DNA of 64,000 nucleotides, taken from positions 682,001 to 746,000 of the forward strand of contig JALIZF010001858.1 in assembly GCA_029948255.1 (NCBI GenBank), written 5' to 3'. A program made the translations under genes and the position numbers. Positions 1-12,576 of this stretch are shown one piece after another. Under the pieces are notes generated by a model. It was not told the origin of the DNA. It saw nothing but the letters and a program-made list of their open reading frames with translations, and searched no databases. The number at the start of each line of letters is the position of its first letter. Positions within the stretch are counted from its first letter, which is position 1. The stretch comes from Telmatactis stephensoni. Taxonomy: Eukaryota > Cnidaria > Anthozoa > Actiniaria > Isophelliidae.

Positions 1-1998
1 CGGACTTTTGTGACTAAGATGGCCGCCGCTTACTGAGATTGGTCAATAGAACTCATGTGATAACTAAATCGGACAGACTTCCAGCATTTTGCATACTTCA
101 TTACATGAAACACAGCCAACATCAAAATCATTGGAATATCATAGCGTAAAGTACTTAAAGTCCTAAAACATGATGTTATGACGACAAACATTTTTGTTGA
201 TAAAACAGCAGTCTATTTTCCTTTCATTTTTATAAACTGTAGTGTTGAACACAGAGAAATTACTACATTTTATCTTAACAGTTCCTACCGGTAGCGAATT
301 AAAAAAATTTGCAATCGGTTTTCACGATTAATCGAGTCCAAGGCATCCTGGTTTAGTACCAAATTGATAACTGTCTCAACTGATTGATGATTTATTTGTT
401 AAAATTGACTTGAAAATAGCTAATCGTAGTTGATAGTCTAGTTGGCAATTCAATACCAATGTTTAATATATATAATTTTAAATTATAATTATAATTATAT
501 TACAATTAACTGCAACTCAGGGCGACCACTTGAAACATATCATAAAGCATATTTTAATGTCATCAGTAATATAATTGTCATTGCAAGAACCTGCTGACCG
601 TCCACAAGCTGCAACTGGTCAAGCCTGGCCACGGAAGGGTCGTTCTTTGTAAAAACCGAGTTGAGGACTGGGAACCATAAGTTACCAGTCTTTCTCTTCT
701 TATCTTGGTAAATGTATATGTTGCAGTTGTAAAATGTCCACCCAGGGACCGCGGAGACGGGGGGCTGGGGGGGCTATAGCCCCCCCACTTTTCGCGTGAA
801 AAAATTAAAAATGTTTGTTTCAAAATTTGACTTATTCTGTTTTTAAAGGTTATAATTGACCTTTTCTTTTGTCATGGGTTTCTTGTAGCCATGACAAGAG
901 AAGTAGCCTTTGTGAACACCTATATCTTAGCTCTTGCCAGAGACCGGCTCGCACTTCGCGCTCGCATATTTGCAAATGATCAGTGATAGAACATCAACGG
1001 TTGTTATCATGTCGATGACACATGTAAATGAGATTCTTAGGCCTGGCATGAAAATAAATTACGATAAGGAATGATTTAGAAGGTAGCATATTGGTATATA
1101 ACATTGATGCGTTTTGATCTTACACAACCTGAAGGCGCAAGTAAAAATATATCTTATGAAAAAAAATCCAATCTCTCCTCCTAATTTTCAAATACAAGCC
1201 GCCCAGCGGCGGATCTTTCTCTCTCTCACTCTCTCTATCTTCTAAGTGGCGTTACATCCCTTTAAAACTAGTAACACTTATGCACATATTACCTATTATT
1301 AAACCTATAATTTAGCCATGTATCTACCCACAGGAAATTTCAAACGACTGGTGAAAAAGTTTTAATAACTGCAGCACATACATACAGGTTTCCTATCAAA
1401 CTCGTTAACTGTCTTTTTACTCATTAACTGGCACCACAGTAATTTCATGCTGAAAGCCTATGTTTAGCTATTACAAGACCGCTGACCTCACTTCAAGGAC
1501 TTGCGCATGCCAAAGACAGTTGTTTAGCCAATTTATACAGACGTTTCGCTTCCTAGGCTGACGTCTAACGATTGTGTTGCATCGGACAAGTTGTTTAGCT
1601 CGATTAGTCTAAAGATATAACTTGTTGCTTCCAATATCACGTAATAGCGTTCATATGAATTTTATTTCCGAGCGGTGAAAACAATGTGTTGTTTTTAACA
1701 CGAGAAAAAATTCATATCTTCAAGCCAACGTGTAATGTTCGTTTTATTATAGTGGACACACTGAGGCAAACTAAAATAAAAACATAAGTTTAATTTTAAT
1801 TCCATTTCAATGCAAACATAGCAATATTCTTACAAGAACGTGCATAAAAGGTTGCACAACACTAAAACTGGATAAAACTACAGACAAATGTTCTTGATCC
1901 CCTTGCTACGTCCCTGGGGATCTGGTCATTTCAGTCTTGCAAGGCAACCTTTTAGGAATAAACTGTATAAAGAATGTTTTGTTTGTTTGTAAAAACAG
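1..1998. other. No gene resolved upstream of the first P4HTM exon seen
   Basis: I see no coding exon I can support here. The missing 5' exon of the prolyl 4-hydroxylase gene (cytoplasmic tail and membrane helix) should lie in this stretch or left of the window. An ATG with a good context near position 20 reads only four codons before a stop. A short G/C-run segment near 740-790 and an AT-rich stretch near 465-505 are low-complexity. Confidence 0.5.
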
Positions 1999-4900
1999 AA
2001 GGGTCATGTTCAAGAAGTGGACTTGGGAGAAGAGAGAAGCTACACACTGATAACCAAAGCGATGAAGCCTCTCATGTTTGGTAAGAGTTGCGTGAAAACA
2101 GAACAGTAAAACACAGACAGTTTCTCGTTATCTCTTCACTTTCAGTGTGTATCCACGTATACATTTCAATGCGTTTTTGATCTTCCGTCCACACTAGAAC
2201 GATTTAAATGCTCAATAGTATTCAGCGCAAGCGCATTGATTCAAAAAAGCTCTCCAAACGGAAGAAACTTGAAAACGGAGCTGTATGATCTCGAAAACAA
2301 TGGCGTCATTCATATCACGTGACTAGTGATTTAGTTTCCCTAGAGATGAAAGAAACACTAGAGTGATCTAACTCGTGAAAGAAAGATGACTTTTGTACTA
2401 CAGTCGACGTCCCACTCACGGACACTCTCGTAAGCGAATAGCTTCACTTAAGGACACCTTTCCAAAACCCCGCATTTGAAATCACGGGAGCGTGTAAGTG
2501 GGCTCAAACACTTTACTTACACGCTCCCGTAACGTGACAGCTCTACTTCCGGACACCGTTTGAGTTTCCCGAGTTTGTTCGCTTAGGGAGCTTGGACTGT
2601 ACTTGATAAAGAACAAAAGCAAACAATAGGTTTAGAGTCGACTACTAACTATTATGCGTACTATCTTTTCACGAGTTAAATAAAATCATTCTAGTATTGA
2701 GAGCCAATCAAAGCGCATTGGCGTTTTTGACAGTGTTTTAGATATGGAACAGAGAAAACGCCACAAAAATGATAATTATAGTCGCGAAAAATTTCATACA
2801 TTTTCGGTCAAACAAAACGTCCGGCTCATGAATTATTTATGATTTGAGAACTGCAACTTGCAATTGCAACTTGCGCTCAAAAGCAATGCCATAACAATGA
2901 CGAGGACATGAATATGTGATCGTAAATTGTTTTAACGTAAGTTTTTTAACAAATATATTCAATTTTCCCGCGCATCTGTGCTCCAATAAATGGGCAAATG
3001 ACGTCCATGCATGTAGCAAGAATGAAAATGTACATCACGAGACGATGTCGAGTGGGGCATGGCGTCACTGTTGTTCCAGCCACATTTTGAACAACTCTTT
3101 TTGAACTAGTAGTATATTATGGTATTCTAACCACTTGCATTTGTTTTACTGGCAGAGCTTCCAAACTTTCTTACCAGTGACGAATGTGATCATATCATAA
3201 GTCTTGCAGAGGATGTTGGTCTACGTATGAGTATTGCTGGATTTAACCAAAGTGTTTACAATGGTGATTTACTAATGGAACTTGACAAAGGTAATAATAC
3301 AATGGTTATTTACTAATGGAACTTGACAAAGGTAATGATATAATGGTGATTTACTAATGGAACTTGACAAAGGTAATGATACAATGGTTATTTACTAATG
3401 GAACTTGACAAAGGTAATAATACAATGGTGATTTACTAATGGAACTTGACAAAGGTAATAATACAATGGTGATTTACTAATGGAACTTGACAAAGGTAAT
3501 GATACAATGGTGATTTACTAATGGAACTTGACAAAGGTAATGATACAATGGTGATTTACTAATGAACTTGACAAAGGTAATAATAATGCAATCGTGATTT
3601 ACTAATGGAACTTGACAAAGGTAATAATAATGCAATCGTGATTTACTAATGGAACTTGACAAAGGTAATAATACAATGGTGATTTACTAATGGGACTTGA
3701 CAAAGGTAATGATACAATGGTGATTTACTAATGGAACTTGACAAAGGTAATAATACAATGGTGATTTACTAATGGAACTTGACATAGGTAATAATACAAT
3801 GGTGATTTACTAATGGAACTTGACAAAGGTAATGATACAATGGTGATTTACTAATGGAACTTGACAAAGGTAATGATACAATGGTGATTTACTAATGGAA
3901 CTTGACAAAGGTAATGATACAATGGTGATTTACTAATGGAACTTGACAAAGGTAATGATACAATGGTGATTTACTAATGGAACTTGACAAAGGTAATGAT
4001 ACAATGGTGATTTACTAATGGAACTTGACAAAGGTAATGATACAATGGTGATTTACTAATGGAACTTGACAAAGGTAATGATACAATGGTGATTTACTAA
4101 TGGAACTTGACAAAGGTAATGATACAATGGTGATTTACTAATGGAACTTGACAAAGGTAATGATACAATGGTGATTTACTAATGGAACTTGACAAAGGTA
4201 ATGATACAATGGTGATTTACTAATGGAACTTGACAAAGGTAATGATACAATGGTGATTTACTAATGGAACTTGACAAAGGTAATGAATACAATGGTGATT
4301 TACTAATGGAACTTGACAAAGGTAATGATACAGTGGTGATTTACTAATGGAACTTGATAAAGGTAATAATATTAAATTATGCGGCACGCATGTTGATCTA
4401 ATAATAAATTATTAACTGTTTTATTTTATTCATTCTAATAATATTTTTTTATATTTATTTATTTATTCATTCATTGATTTGTTTATTTGTTTGTTTGTTT
4501 GTTTGTTTATTGATTGATTTATTAATAATAATAGTTAATAATAATAGTTTATTCGAAAAACCAATATTGCAGTCGTTAAACGGCTGAATTACAAAGGTCT
4601 GAAAACTGTCATTTATTTAGTGTCGTATTGCGCAATAATTGAGGGGCACGGTACCCTCACACACTACTTCACACTACGTTCTAATATTCTAAAAAAATAA
4701 AGGAAACAGAATTAATAAATTTTACGCTTCTGACGTATTTTTATTGATGATCCGGCTTTTCAGATCTTCATGGTCATTAAGTATAATTAAGATTTGATAC
4801 TCTGATAGTATTCTAACATTTAATTATTTATATATAAGGACTCGCGATCGTTTCTAAAACTAATTTTATACTCTATTTTTCTGTAGCTGCAACAGAAGAG

Positions 4901-7900
4901 ATTCCACCTCAATGGACTTTCGCTGCAAACTTTTCTTCTTGGGATAGAAACAATGATGGAAAAATTGACACGAAAGAGGTGAACAATTGCGTAGCACAAA
5001 CCATACACTCTCTACATGTCACCAAATTTGGCATCTGCAATTGGTCTATTTCTTCTAAATTTGCATATTTTCTGAGTTTATTACATCGATGCAAACGTAT
5101 GCTTGCTATGATAAAACCTATTGTTTTGCTAATTATTGATACTTAAAAGCAATGCAAAGCAAAGACGTGTGACTGAGAAACGTAATGAGAGAAAGTATTA
5201 ATATATATGCAATGGAAACAGAGAGAGAGAGAGAGAGAGAGAGAGGTAGACAGACAGACAGACAAACAGACAGAGAGGCAGGGAGATAGAGACAGAGACA
5301 GAGAAAGAGACAGAGAGAACCCTCTAGTCTTTTTCTCATTTATTGCTCTACATAAGAAATACTGAGATAAACGGTGAGCTCGACGACGAAGCAGGCAACA
5401 TCCCAATTCCATGCGTTTATTACTTGATAATGATATTAATAATATCTTCTAGATTGTACATTTCTCAGCAAGACACAAGCTTCTTTTTATAATGGACGAC
5501 GACATTCCAAAGATGTAAGTCATTTGATGGTTTCAATGGTATCGTTGTTTTCTTGACCATCTCGTTATTTGATCAGTTACATCCACTCTAATGTGGATAC
5601 GTTTAAAAACGCTAGCAAGCATGTATGCAACAGAAAAATGAAAGATTTTTTATCCTTGTGCCTGCACTTATGCTTGCATCGCACTGAAAACGAGGTTTTC
5701 GAGGTCTTTCGTCCACACTAAAACGGCGCTTTCCTTTGTCGAAGAAAACACTATTTCTGGGAAGGGAGGGGAGGGGAGGGGAGGAGGAAGGGAAGGGGAA
5801 AGGGCCTGTTCACGGTCTACTTGTCTCACTCAAGATGTTTCTTTCTATAGGTTTGAGACACTGAAATTCCATGGTTATAATGATGGTGAGTGATTGTTAC
5901 AACATTTGGAGACTTTTGCATCACCAACTTTCTCTTTGATTAAAAAGATATACAAAAAAGGCAAATGGGTAATATTTGAATTCAATGTGTATCTATTGTG
6001 GACTTCCTGTGGTAAGTATCAGATCGAAGTTTTAAGGTAGTTCAGGACTCATGGATCATGCAATAAACTTTCGTTCAAACTTTGTCTAATAAAAGAACAA
6101 GATAGGTGAAACTTAAACACGAAATAAAAAGGGGGGTCACCGTGTTCGTTTTGGAGTTGAGGGAGAATGGTCTTAGGCAGTTTTGTGTATAATATGGGTC
6201 AAATAAGATTGTCGATTTCTCCAAAATTAAAATCATTTCAATAAAAGGCAACAAATTTGTTTCAAAATTCGATCGATAAAGTATTATTTTTATGCGCTAA
6301 AAGTAGAGTTTCTACGCCTACAATCGATTGACAAACTAGTGCCCAGACTTCTCCCCGACAGACGAATGTTCTTTAATAAAAGTGCGCGCGGGAGATGTAC
6401 ACTAGCAAGGGTCCCGAATTACCTTAAAAAATTGTATCAATGCAATTTTGTAACTTATATCATATCATATCCTTACAATTAACGATCACATATTTGTTGA
6501 CACAGGTGTCATTCTGAAAAAAGACTTTGAAGACCTCGAAATCCCCAAACTGATGATATATATGGACTTTGTGAAAAACAAACATCCTAAATACAGACCA
6601 AGGTTTAGCGACCAGGCCTGGTTACCCCAAAACACCAAGTCTGGCCCAGCCCTACGTAGTTTACACGAAAGGTATAAACTCATCTACTCAAAGTTTGACG
6701 TTTAGTGTAGTACTAACCTTGCTTATGTTTATAACAGAGTGGTTAAACTTACCAAACTACCACGCAAAATTGTCCAGGGAGGAGAAGCTTTACAGGTAAA
6801 ATGCACTATTTCACTAAGACCTCATGAAATGTCCTGAATAGGGTTACGGTTGGGATTAGGATTGAGGTCCTACATGAAATACTAGCCCAAAATTTAATAG
6901 ATCAAATGAAACATTGAGAATCGCTTGCTTGTCTTCGCACGTCGAGTCTAATAGAAAACACTCAGAACCTAAGCAGACGCGCAGGGTAACAACTGACCGT
7001 ATAAACATGGTTCGTCTCAAAACGAAAAAATGGCGAGCTCCCTCGGGCAATTGTGATTAGTTAACTGAAGTGAGAATTATCTGTGTTTAGGTGGTTGGGT
7101 TTTGTTGTTGTGTTTTTGTTTATTTGTTTGCTTGTTGTTGTTTTTTTGTACTTGACAAAATAATTCCTTGAATAGCAAAACAACATTACGTCTTATTTAG
7201 GTGTCTATATACCACCAGATAAGTGCAAAGGGAAAGACCACGAAATGGTGTCGCATATTGAAGACAAACTGGGCGGCTTTTTATAGCTATTTCAGAATTG
7301 CGGAATCGCGTTGAATCATGGAACTGTTTAAAGGGAAGCAGTGTAAAAAATGCGAAAGAAAAAAGCTATTAAACAAACAAAAAGTGATAACGATTAAATG
7401 TTTATAAGTATTTTACCGCAACTTAAAATAAAATGGCGTTCCACAAAACATTTCCATGATTCAATGCCAACTTTACTTTGCAATGCTAACCGGAAATGAC
7501 ATCATTTATTCAGGTAGTGCGTTACGGTCCCGATGGTCACTATCATGTACACTATGACTCCATGCCATTTTATGATGAATACACTGAAGCCCTGCCGTGC
7601 TGCCATCACAAAGTCGAACAACCCAACGGCTGCAGGCTGTGTCGATTTATTACCATTTTGTATTATCTGAATGACGTAGAGCAAGGAGGGGAAACAGCGT
7701 TTATTGTTGCTGATAATGCTACATTTAAACACGAGGTAAGATTGAAAAGACTAGAAAAGAGACAACTGTTGGTACAGTGAACTCACTCAGCTTCACTCTA
7801 AAACGGACACCATCGGAACGACCATAAACTGCTCGTCTTGGAGTTATGTGAAAAAAAGGAAATTACTGAGAGTTTAGAGAATGAAATATCACGTTTTTGA

Positions 7901-8850
7901 CAGAAGGGGCCAACACTAGTCTACTGCGTTTCGAAAAACGCTTCTCGGCAACTGCCACGCAAAAGACTTAGAGCGAAGCTACGTGTATAAAGATCAATAC
8001 TTTTGTCTTGTTACGAATGACTGAGCTTTATGCACGTAGCCTCGTCTTGATTCCTTTGTATGTGGCAAGTGAGCTCTTGTTGGTGTTTGTTATAGAGAAG
8101 TGTTCATCTTATAGGTGTCTGTTAGGAGAGAGCTTCACTGTGTTTTGGTTGCAAAACACAATCACGTGACAGCGGACATGTTAAATGACAGGAACAATAA
8201 AATCATTTTACATTAGAAAAATTCAGATCCTTGGGGGGGGGGGGGGGCGGACATTTTTGTTCTTGTCATCCTAGTGGGCCGTGATGGTGCAAAGCCTTTA
8301 TACGACAATACGCGACACAAGATGTTTCATTTGTTACGTAGCACATAGGTGACCGAAATACGCAGATTCATTATAAGAGCAGTGTCGTATGTATGTCAGT
8401 ACCGTGTTGTCTATAAAATCGTTTTCACAGTCATACGAATAGTGTAGCTGTCCATAACGATTTCTTAAAACACGTCTGAGACTTAGCATGACACGCGCGC
8501 GTGCGCTCGTTTCAAATGCAAATATCACTAAGTCAGGTTTTCAATCCACTGATTTCTAATTGCAGCTTTTGACAAAACCCAACAAAACCGACCCAAGCGA
8601 TCGTTTCAACCTGAGTGTGAACTGTCACAAAGCCAACCTTGTAGTAGGACCCAAGAAAGGCACTGCTATCATGTGGTACAATCATTATATCGACGAAGAC
8701 TCTGGTTTACTGGGACACTTGGACCCCTACTCACTACATGGAGGATGTGACGTCATTAAAGGAGAAAAATGGATTGCTAATAATTGGTTGACAGCGCCAC
8801 CCCCTGGACGAGAAGATTTAGAAAGTGTTTATGACGTAGGTTTTGAATGA
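1999..8850 (+). CDS. P4HTM: Transmembrane prolyl 4-hydroxylase-like protein (P4HTM), 5' partial
   Basis: Fe(II)/2-oxoglutarate dioxygenase of the ER-membrane prolyl 4-hydroxylase type, which in vertebrates acts on HIF-like substrates. Nine exons join in phase: 1999-2080, 3156-3290, 4887-4978, 5453-5514, 5851-5885, 6506-6671, 6738-6795, 7514-7735 and 8566-8850 (stop 8848-8850), giving 378 codons. After an N-terminal segment ending KPLMFELPNF come an EF-hand loop (DRNNDGKIDTKE, about 4933-4978) and a degenerate second one, then the catalytic double-stranded beta-helix. The iron triad is visible as HYD in GHYHVHYDS (exon 8) and His in YSLHGGC (exon 9), with the 2-oxoglutarate lysine in GEKWIANNW. 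The human protein is about 500 residues, so the N-terminal membrane helix is missing from what I resolved. Every junction is GT-AG. The family call is firm; the substrate is inference. Confidence 0.9.
2487..2532. repeat. Short perfect-arm hairpin in P4HTM intron 1
   Basis: The arm ACGGGAGCGTGTAAGT recurs as its reverse complement about 15 bases further on (ACTTACACGCTCCCGT). The stem is about 16 bp. It may be the remnant of a small inverted-repeat element. Confidence 0.6.
3261..4370 (+). repeat. 41-bp minisatellite made of the P4HTM exon 2 / intron 2 junction, about 27 copies
   Basis: Each 41-bp unit holds the last 28 or so bases of exon 2 (ending ACTTGACAAAG) followed by the first bases of intron 2 (GTAATGATAC or GTAATAATAC). 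I count about 27 copies, most identical, with a few one-base variants and a few units lengthened or shortened by 1-3 bases. The first copy supplies the real exon end at 3290. Each later copy carries an equivalent 5' splice site. Use of any downstream copy would bring in an in-frame TAA, because the unit read in the exon frame reaches TAC TAA. Confidence 0.95.
5221..5320. repeat. GA/CAGA simple-sequence tract
   Basis: The tract is (GA)n followed by GACA and CAGA repeats in P4HTM intron 3. It produces spurious Ser/Leu-rich frames on the minus strand. Confidence 0.9.
6030..6429. mobile_element. Non-autonomous inverted-repeat element (MITE-like) in P4HTM intron 5
   Basis: A terminal inverted repeat of about 20 bp is visible: TTTTAAGGTAGTTCAGGAC on the left and the reverse complement of TTTTAAGGTAATTCGGGAC on the right, about 400 bp apart. 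There is no coding sequence inside. The superfamily is not assignable. Confidence 0.55.
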
Positions 8851-9004
8851 AACTGCTTAGTCAAATTTTGATACGAATTTTAGATAATAATTAAAGTTAA
8901 AGGATCAATTTATAAGTTTGTAACTCAGTCATATAGCGTACATACTAAGCATGACGTAAGCATGACGTAACGAGCGTTATTAGTATTAGTACAGACCTGG
9001 TAAA

Positions 9005-9010
9005 AATAAA
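9005..9010 (+). promoter_or_regulatory. Candidate polyadenylation signal of P4HTM
   Basis: AATAAA lies about 155 bases after the stop codon. It is the first canonical hexamer downstream. Confidence 0.5.
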
Positions 9011-9932
9011 TACACATTTGCGAGAATATCTTTTCGTTTGTTTGTTTCTTTCTTTGTTTCTTAATTTCGTTTCTTTCTTTTTTTGTTACTTTCTGTCTGT
9101 CTGTCTATCTGCATGTCTATTTCTTAGTTAGCTTTCCTTCTTTGCTTCGTTTCTTCCTTTTGACTTTCTTTCGATCATATCTTGCATCTGAATTTTCATC
9201 ATGAGATTTGTTCACAAAATGAATGAAAAAGAGTAAAAAAGGCCAATAGTTACCTTTCAGTCCTCATATGTCTGTTGAGTCTCGCAATACTCTGATGCAT
9301 GCGCACACCTACTTTTCAAAATGAATTGCGGCGGTTGGTGGCGAAAACTGTCTGTCCGATCAAACATGCACATGACGCGTCAATGCACGTTTTGACTGGC
9401 GAGTGCTCTTCTCTTTTCAACACCACGACACCAAGCAAGCCAAAAGTTTTTTTTTTTTCAAAGCTTAACTCTCGGTAAGAATCAGCCGGTGGAACGAAAG
9501 AGCCGGGGCAAAATCTATAGGGATGCTGTGTGTGTGTGTGTAAAGTATTTGTGGGGAAGGGAAGGGGGAATGCGCAGAAATTCGAACTAGAAAAACCAGG
9601 GAAAAAATGCGAAGCTTAGTGTGGTGAGTTTTTAAAGGAAACTTGCATCAACGTACTTGAGATACCAAAACAAGTAGCGCAAGTTGATGCAAGTTAGAGA
9701 TCAAACGAGACGAAGGTCAAAATTTGCATCGACGTGCGTTCCTGTCAGGGTCTTAACTACTTAAAACTAACAACATTATAAACAACAACAACAACAACCA
9801 TAAGAACTCTAAAGTGAGATCAAATTAAATAGAGTTTATTACAAACTCACTATATGTACACAATGGCTGTACAGTGCATTTATGTCTATTTAAAACTATT
9901 TACAAATCTACAAAAGTGTTCCGTTTCATTAT

Positions 9933-11823
9933 TCAATTTTTCTTTGCTCGTATTGCTTTAATTATTGTTCTTGCGTCCACTGGTGGTTGTGGTTGTTGTT
10001 TTGGAGCACTTGTCCATGGTCGTCTTTTTCGTTTTGGTACAGCCTCTTTCTAAGTAACAAGAACCAATAAAATCGTATCAGTCAAATAGAGTGGTTTTCG
10101 TATGAGTGGGAACACTGTACAGTTACGATACGATACGGTTACAGCAGGAATTTCGAATGCTTTTATAGAAACTATGATACTGGTACAGTTACGATACGGT
10201 ACGGTAAGTTTCCCACTCATACGAAAACGACTCTAAAAATACTGTATGTCTGTATGTCTCCGAGGCTCGTCAAAAGAAAAGGACCAGTGTCCAGAAAGAA
10301 GAATTCATATTTTGAAGTGTGGCAATCAAAAGTGCGGGAAAATTTGTATGGAGGAGTCTACACGTGCGATTTTATTTCCTGACGTTCAGATTTAACATTC
10401 AATAGGCCATATGCACTAACAGGTCAAGTGACCCTTTCTCCCCTAAATCAAGCAGCACTGTCAAAATGAAAATAGAATGAGCCAGAATGAATGAGAACCT
10501 CGCTATTAGTAAAAGTTCAAAGTTTCAACTCATAGGATGTAGTACAGGAGAAATGACAGTAAATTTAAGATTGGATATTTTCTTAAGATTCGTTTGTAAA
10601 AATGCGTTAGATGGCAAGCTCGTGCATCCAACGCGCTTTTCCGAACGAATATCTTTAGAAAATATCTCATCTTAAATTTGCTGTCATTTTTCCCCTTATA
10701 AACTGAAACTTTGCACTTTTACTAATATCGAGATGCTCTTTCATATTTTTGAGTTCATTTTGATGGTGCTGCTTGATTTAGGGGAGATAGGGCCACGTGA
10801 CCTGTTAGTGCATATGGCCTATTTACATATTTTTGTAGGTTATAATATATTTTAAGTGAGTGGACTGAAAAGATGGTGATAGCTCCAATTCATTAATTAC
10901 TTGTTCTGAATTTACGATATCAAGAATTTCTTCTTGTGGTTGTTACCTGGGTTTTAGCAATCGCTTCATTTGGATCTTCTAGTCGAGGTTTTTTAATATT
11001 TCTATGTAGGTCAGCCTCTGGGTCATTATCAAAGACCTCTGAGAACTTTCTCTTCCTTGGAGACAGATAGAGTGACACTGATCGATCTCCTATAAATATA
11101 ATAGAAATCGTTAATAGGAGTAAGCGTAAAAAGGAGTAAGTTTTCATAAGTTTGGTTTAGATGGTTAGTGCGTGGCTTCGTTTTAACTTCTCTCTCTCTG
11201 CGCAGCTTAGAATTGACACCAAAGTGACTTCGTTTGTGGCACTTACCGAGCACTTGTGCAACCACTGGTTCATCATTATCATCATCATCATTATCATCAT
11301 CATCATCCAGATTTGGAAATAATGGTGGTGGATATATAACACTGAATGTCAGCTCAAAGCTTCCAGACTTTGTGCTCTTTGTGTCTACGGTGGAGTTCTT
11401 TATTTCATTGTCTAGTGATTTTAAAGTAAGTGTGCGAGTTAGTTAATATAACGCAACCTCTCTTTCCTCTCCACCACCCTACTTCTCCCTACAAATAGAA
11501 ACCGTCACTACAATAATTTAAAAGGATTATGAAATCAAAATAATTTTATACCACTTACCGAGCACTTTTGCAGCTATTGGCTCATCATCATCATTATCAT
11601 CACCATCATCATTCAGATTTGGAAATGATGGTTGTGGATATATAACACTGAATGTTAGCTCCATGCTGCCAGTTTTTGTGCTCTTTGTGCCATGCACTGC
11701 GATCTCCATTTCATCGTCTAGTGAGCGAAAATCTGGTAGTCTTCCATCCACCAAGTTTTCAAAGAATAGTACTTCGTCGTAGCAAGGATCCATCTGTTGG
11801 TATGTCAAATAGCTTACAGCCAT
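9933..11823 (-). CDS. Unrecognised basic, probably nuclear protein with a duplicated exon
   Basis: Four exons join in phase on the minus strand: 11823-11559, 11411-11247, 11089-10947 and 10049-9933 (stop 9935-9933), giving 229 codons. The ATG at 11823 has A at -3 and G at +4 and is the first ATG on this strand in the region. Exon 1 ends in an acidic N/D run. Exon 2 (165 nt, same entry and exit phase) is a diverged copy of the second half of exon 1; both contain ELTFSVIYP and end VAQVL or IAAKVL. Exons 3 and 4 are strongly basic, with nuclear-localisation-like clusters SPRKRKF, IKKPRLE and VPKRKRR. I do not recognise the family. Nuclear location is inferred from these clusters only. Consistent splice phases and the conserved duplicate argue that the gene is real. 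Confidence 0.65.
10088..10234 (-). mobile_element. MITE of the GTATGAGTG family, copy 1
   Basis: About 147 bp with terminal inverted repeats AGAGTGGTTTTCGTATGAGT and the complement, inside the last intron of the 9933-11823 gene. The interior holds the reverse complement of a TCTATAAAAACATTCGAAAT motif shared with the copies near 26.1, 56.4 and 63.3 kb. No coding capacity. Confidence 0.8.
10401..10823. mobile_element. 423-bp near-complete palindrome (foldback element)
   Basis: The outer arms start AATAGGCCATATGCACTAAC and mirror each other for about 70 bp with few mismatches. Homology continues inward: CAAAGTTTCA, ATGACAGTAAATTTAAGAT and related blocks reappear in reverse. Almost the whole element can fold on itself. 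It sits in an intron and has no transposase. Confidence 0.8.
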
Positions 11824-12498
11824 TTTCTTTTGAGTTTTCAACAACGTTTTCAGTTGCCTAGTAGCTAAAGCTTGAATTGTTTTCACAAAAGAGCTGAGAG
11901 AGAGTTTCGTAAACTTCCCAATCAAAGATTTGTGAGCAAATGAGCAAGAATCGTACGTATCTGTGATTATTTACGTAGTACTACGTAACAATGGGCCTGG
12001 AGTCATATGCAACCAATCAGCGTTTGATACGAAAGAGCGCGAGCACGAAAAGAACATGCTTAGCCAATCATCTTGCAGCACGCGCTGTTCCATATTGCCT
12101 ACGTAAACCCGAGCGCGCTCTTTCCAGAGGCGAGCCCGCGGTTTCGTGTCATAAGCGTTCTTCTGCCTGGCTACCAAGCCAAAACCAAAATGGCGACCAC
12201 GTGCGCGCGCCAGTTGTAACTACGCGCGTGGATTTTGAGTCAAACGTCGTTTCAGTATGTCTTGTCCAACGTATCAAAAGAAAAATGAAATTAAACAACA
12301 ACAGCAGCAGCACTACAAGGGCTAATTTTTGAGAAATGATTTTGAAATGCTGTTATTATCCAAAAGTGCCGTTTCCGAGTTATTTTTGCGGACAGTGCTT
12401 CCTGTGGTAAACAAAATGCGGGTCCTGTTTCTACACTTTTCCAGTACTTTTTCGGCTAAAATCAAGATGGCTGACTTGGTTAGTATGTTTTTACTCAA
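11824..12498. promoter_or_regulatory. Candidate divergent promoter region
   Basis: About 675 bp separate the minus-strand start at 11823 from a candidate plus-strand first exon at 12499. The region is richer in CpG than its surroundings (ACGCGCG, GCGCGCGCC, CACGTGCGC) and holds a perfect 18-bp palindrome TTACGTAGTACTACGTAA at 11971-11988. Promoter function is inference. Confidence 0.35.
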
Positions 12499-12576
12499 AT
12501 GGCTGTAAATTTGGATGGAATATTTGAAGAAAATCGCTTCTTTTGCGATAAAAATTTATTCCAACTTCCAAATGTG
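12499..12576 (+). CDS. Candidate first coding exon of an unidentified gene
   Basis: ATG at 12499 (context CAAATGG) opens 26 codons, MAVNLDGIFEENRFF to LPNV, ending at a strong donor GTG|GTAAGT at 12577. I could not identify later exons before the retrotransposon at 12955 or before APRT at 18225, so this may be a fragment of a gene disrupted or displaced by insertions, or chance. No family recognised. Confidence 0.3.

Noticed and set aside
18..35. ATG in good context (AAGATGGCCGCC) near the left edge
   Set aside because: The frame stops after four codons and no donor precedes the stop, so it is not taken as the P4HTM start.
3261..4370. Regular 41-bp spacing resembling a CRISPR array
   Set aside because: The whole unit is repeated with no unique spacers, and it overlaps a eukaryotic exon/intron junction. 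It is a minisatellite.
11991..12332. 113-codon plus-strand frame
   Set aside because: It crosses the CpG-richer divergent promoter region and resembles no protein. Composition explains the lack of stops.
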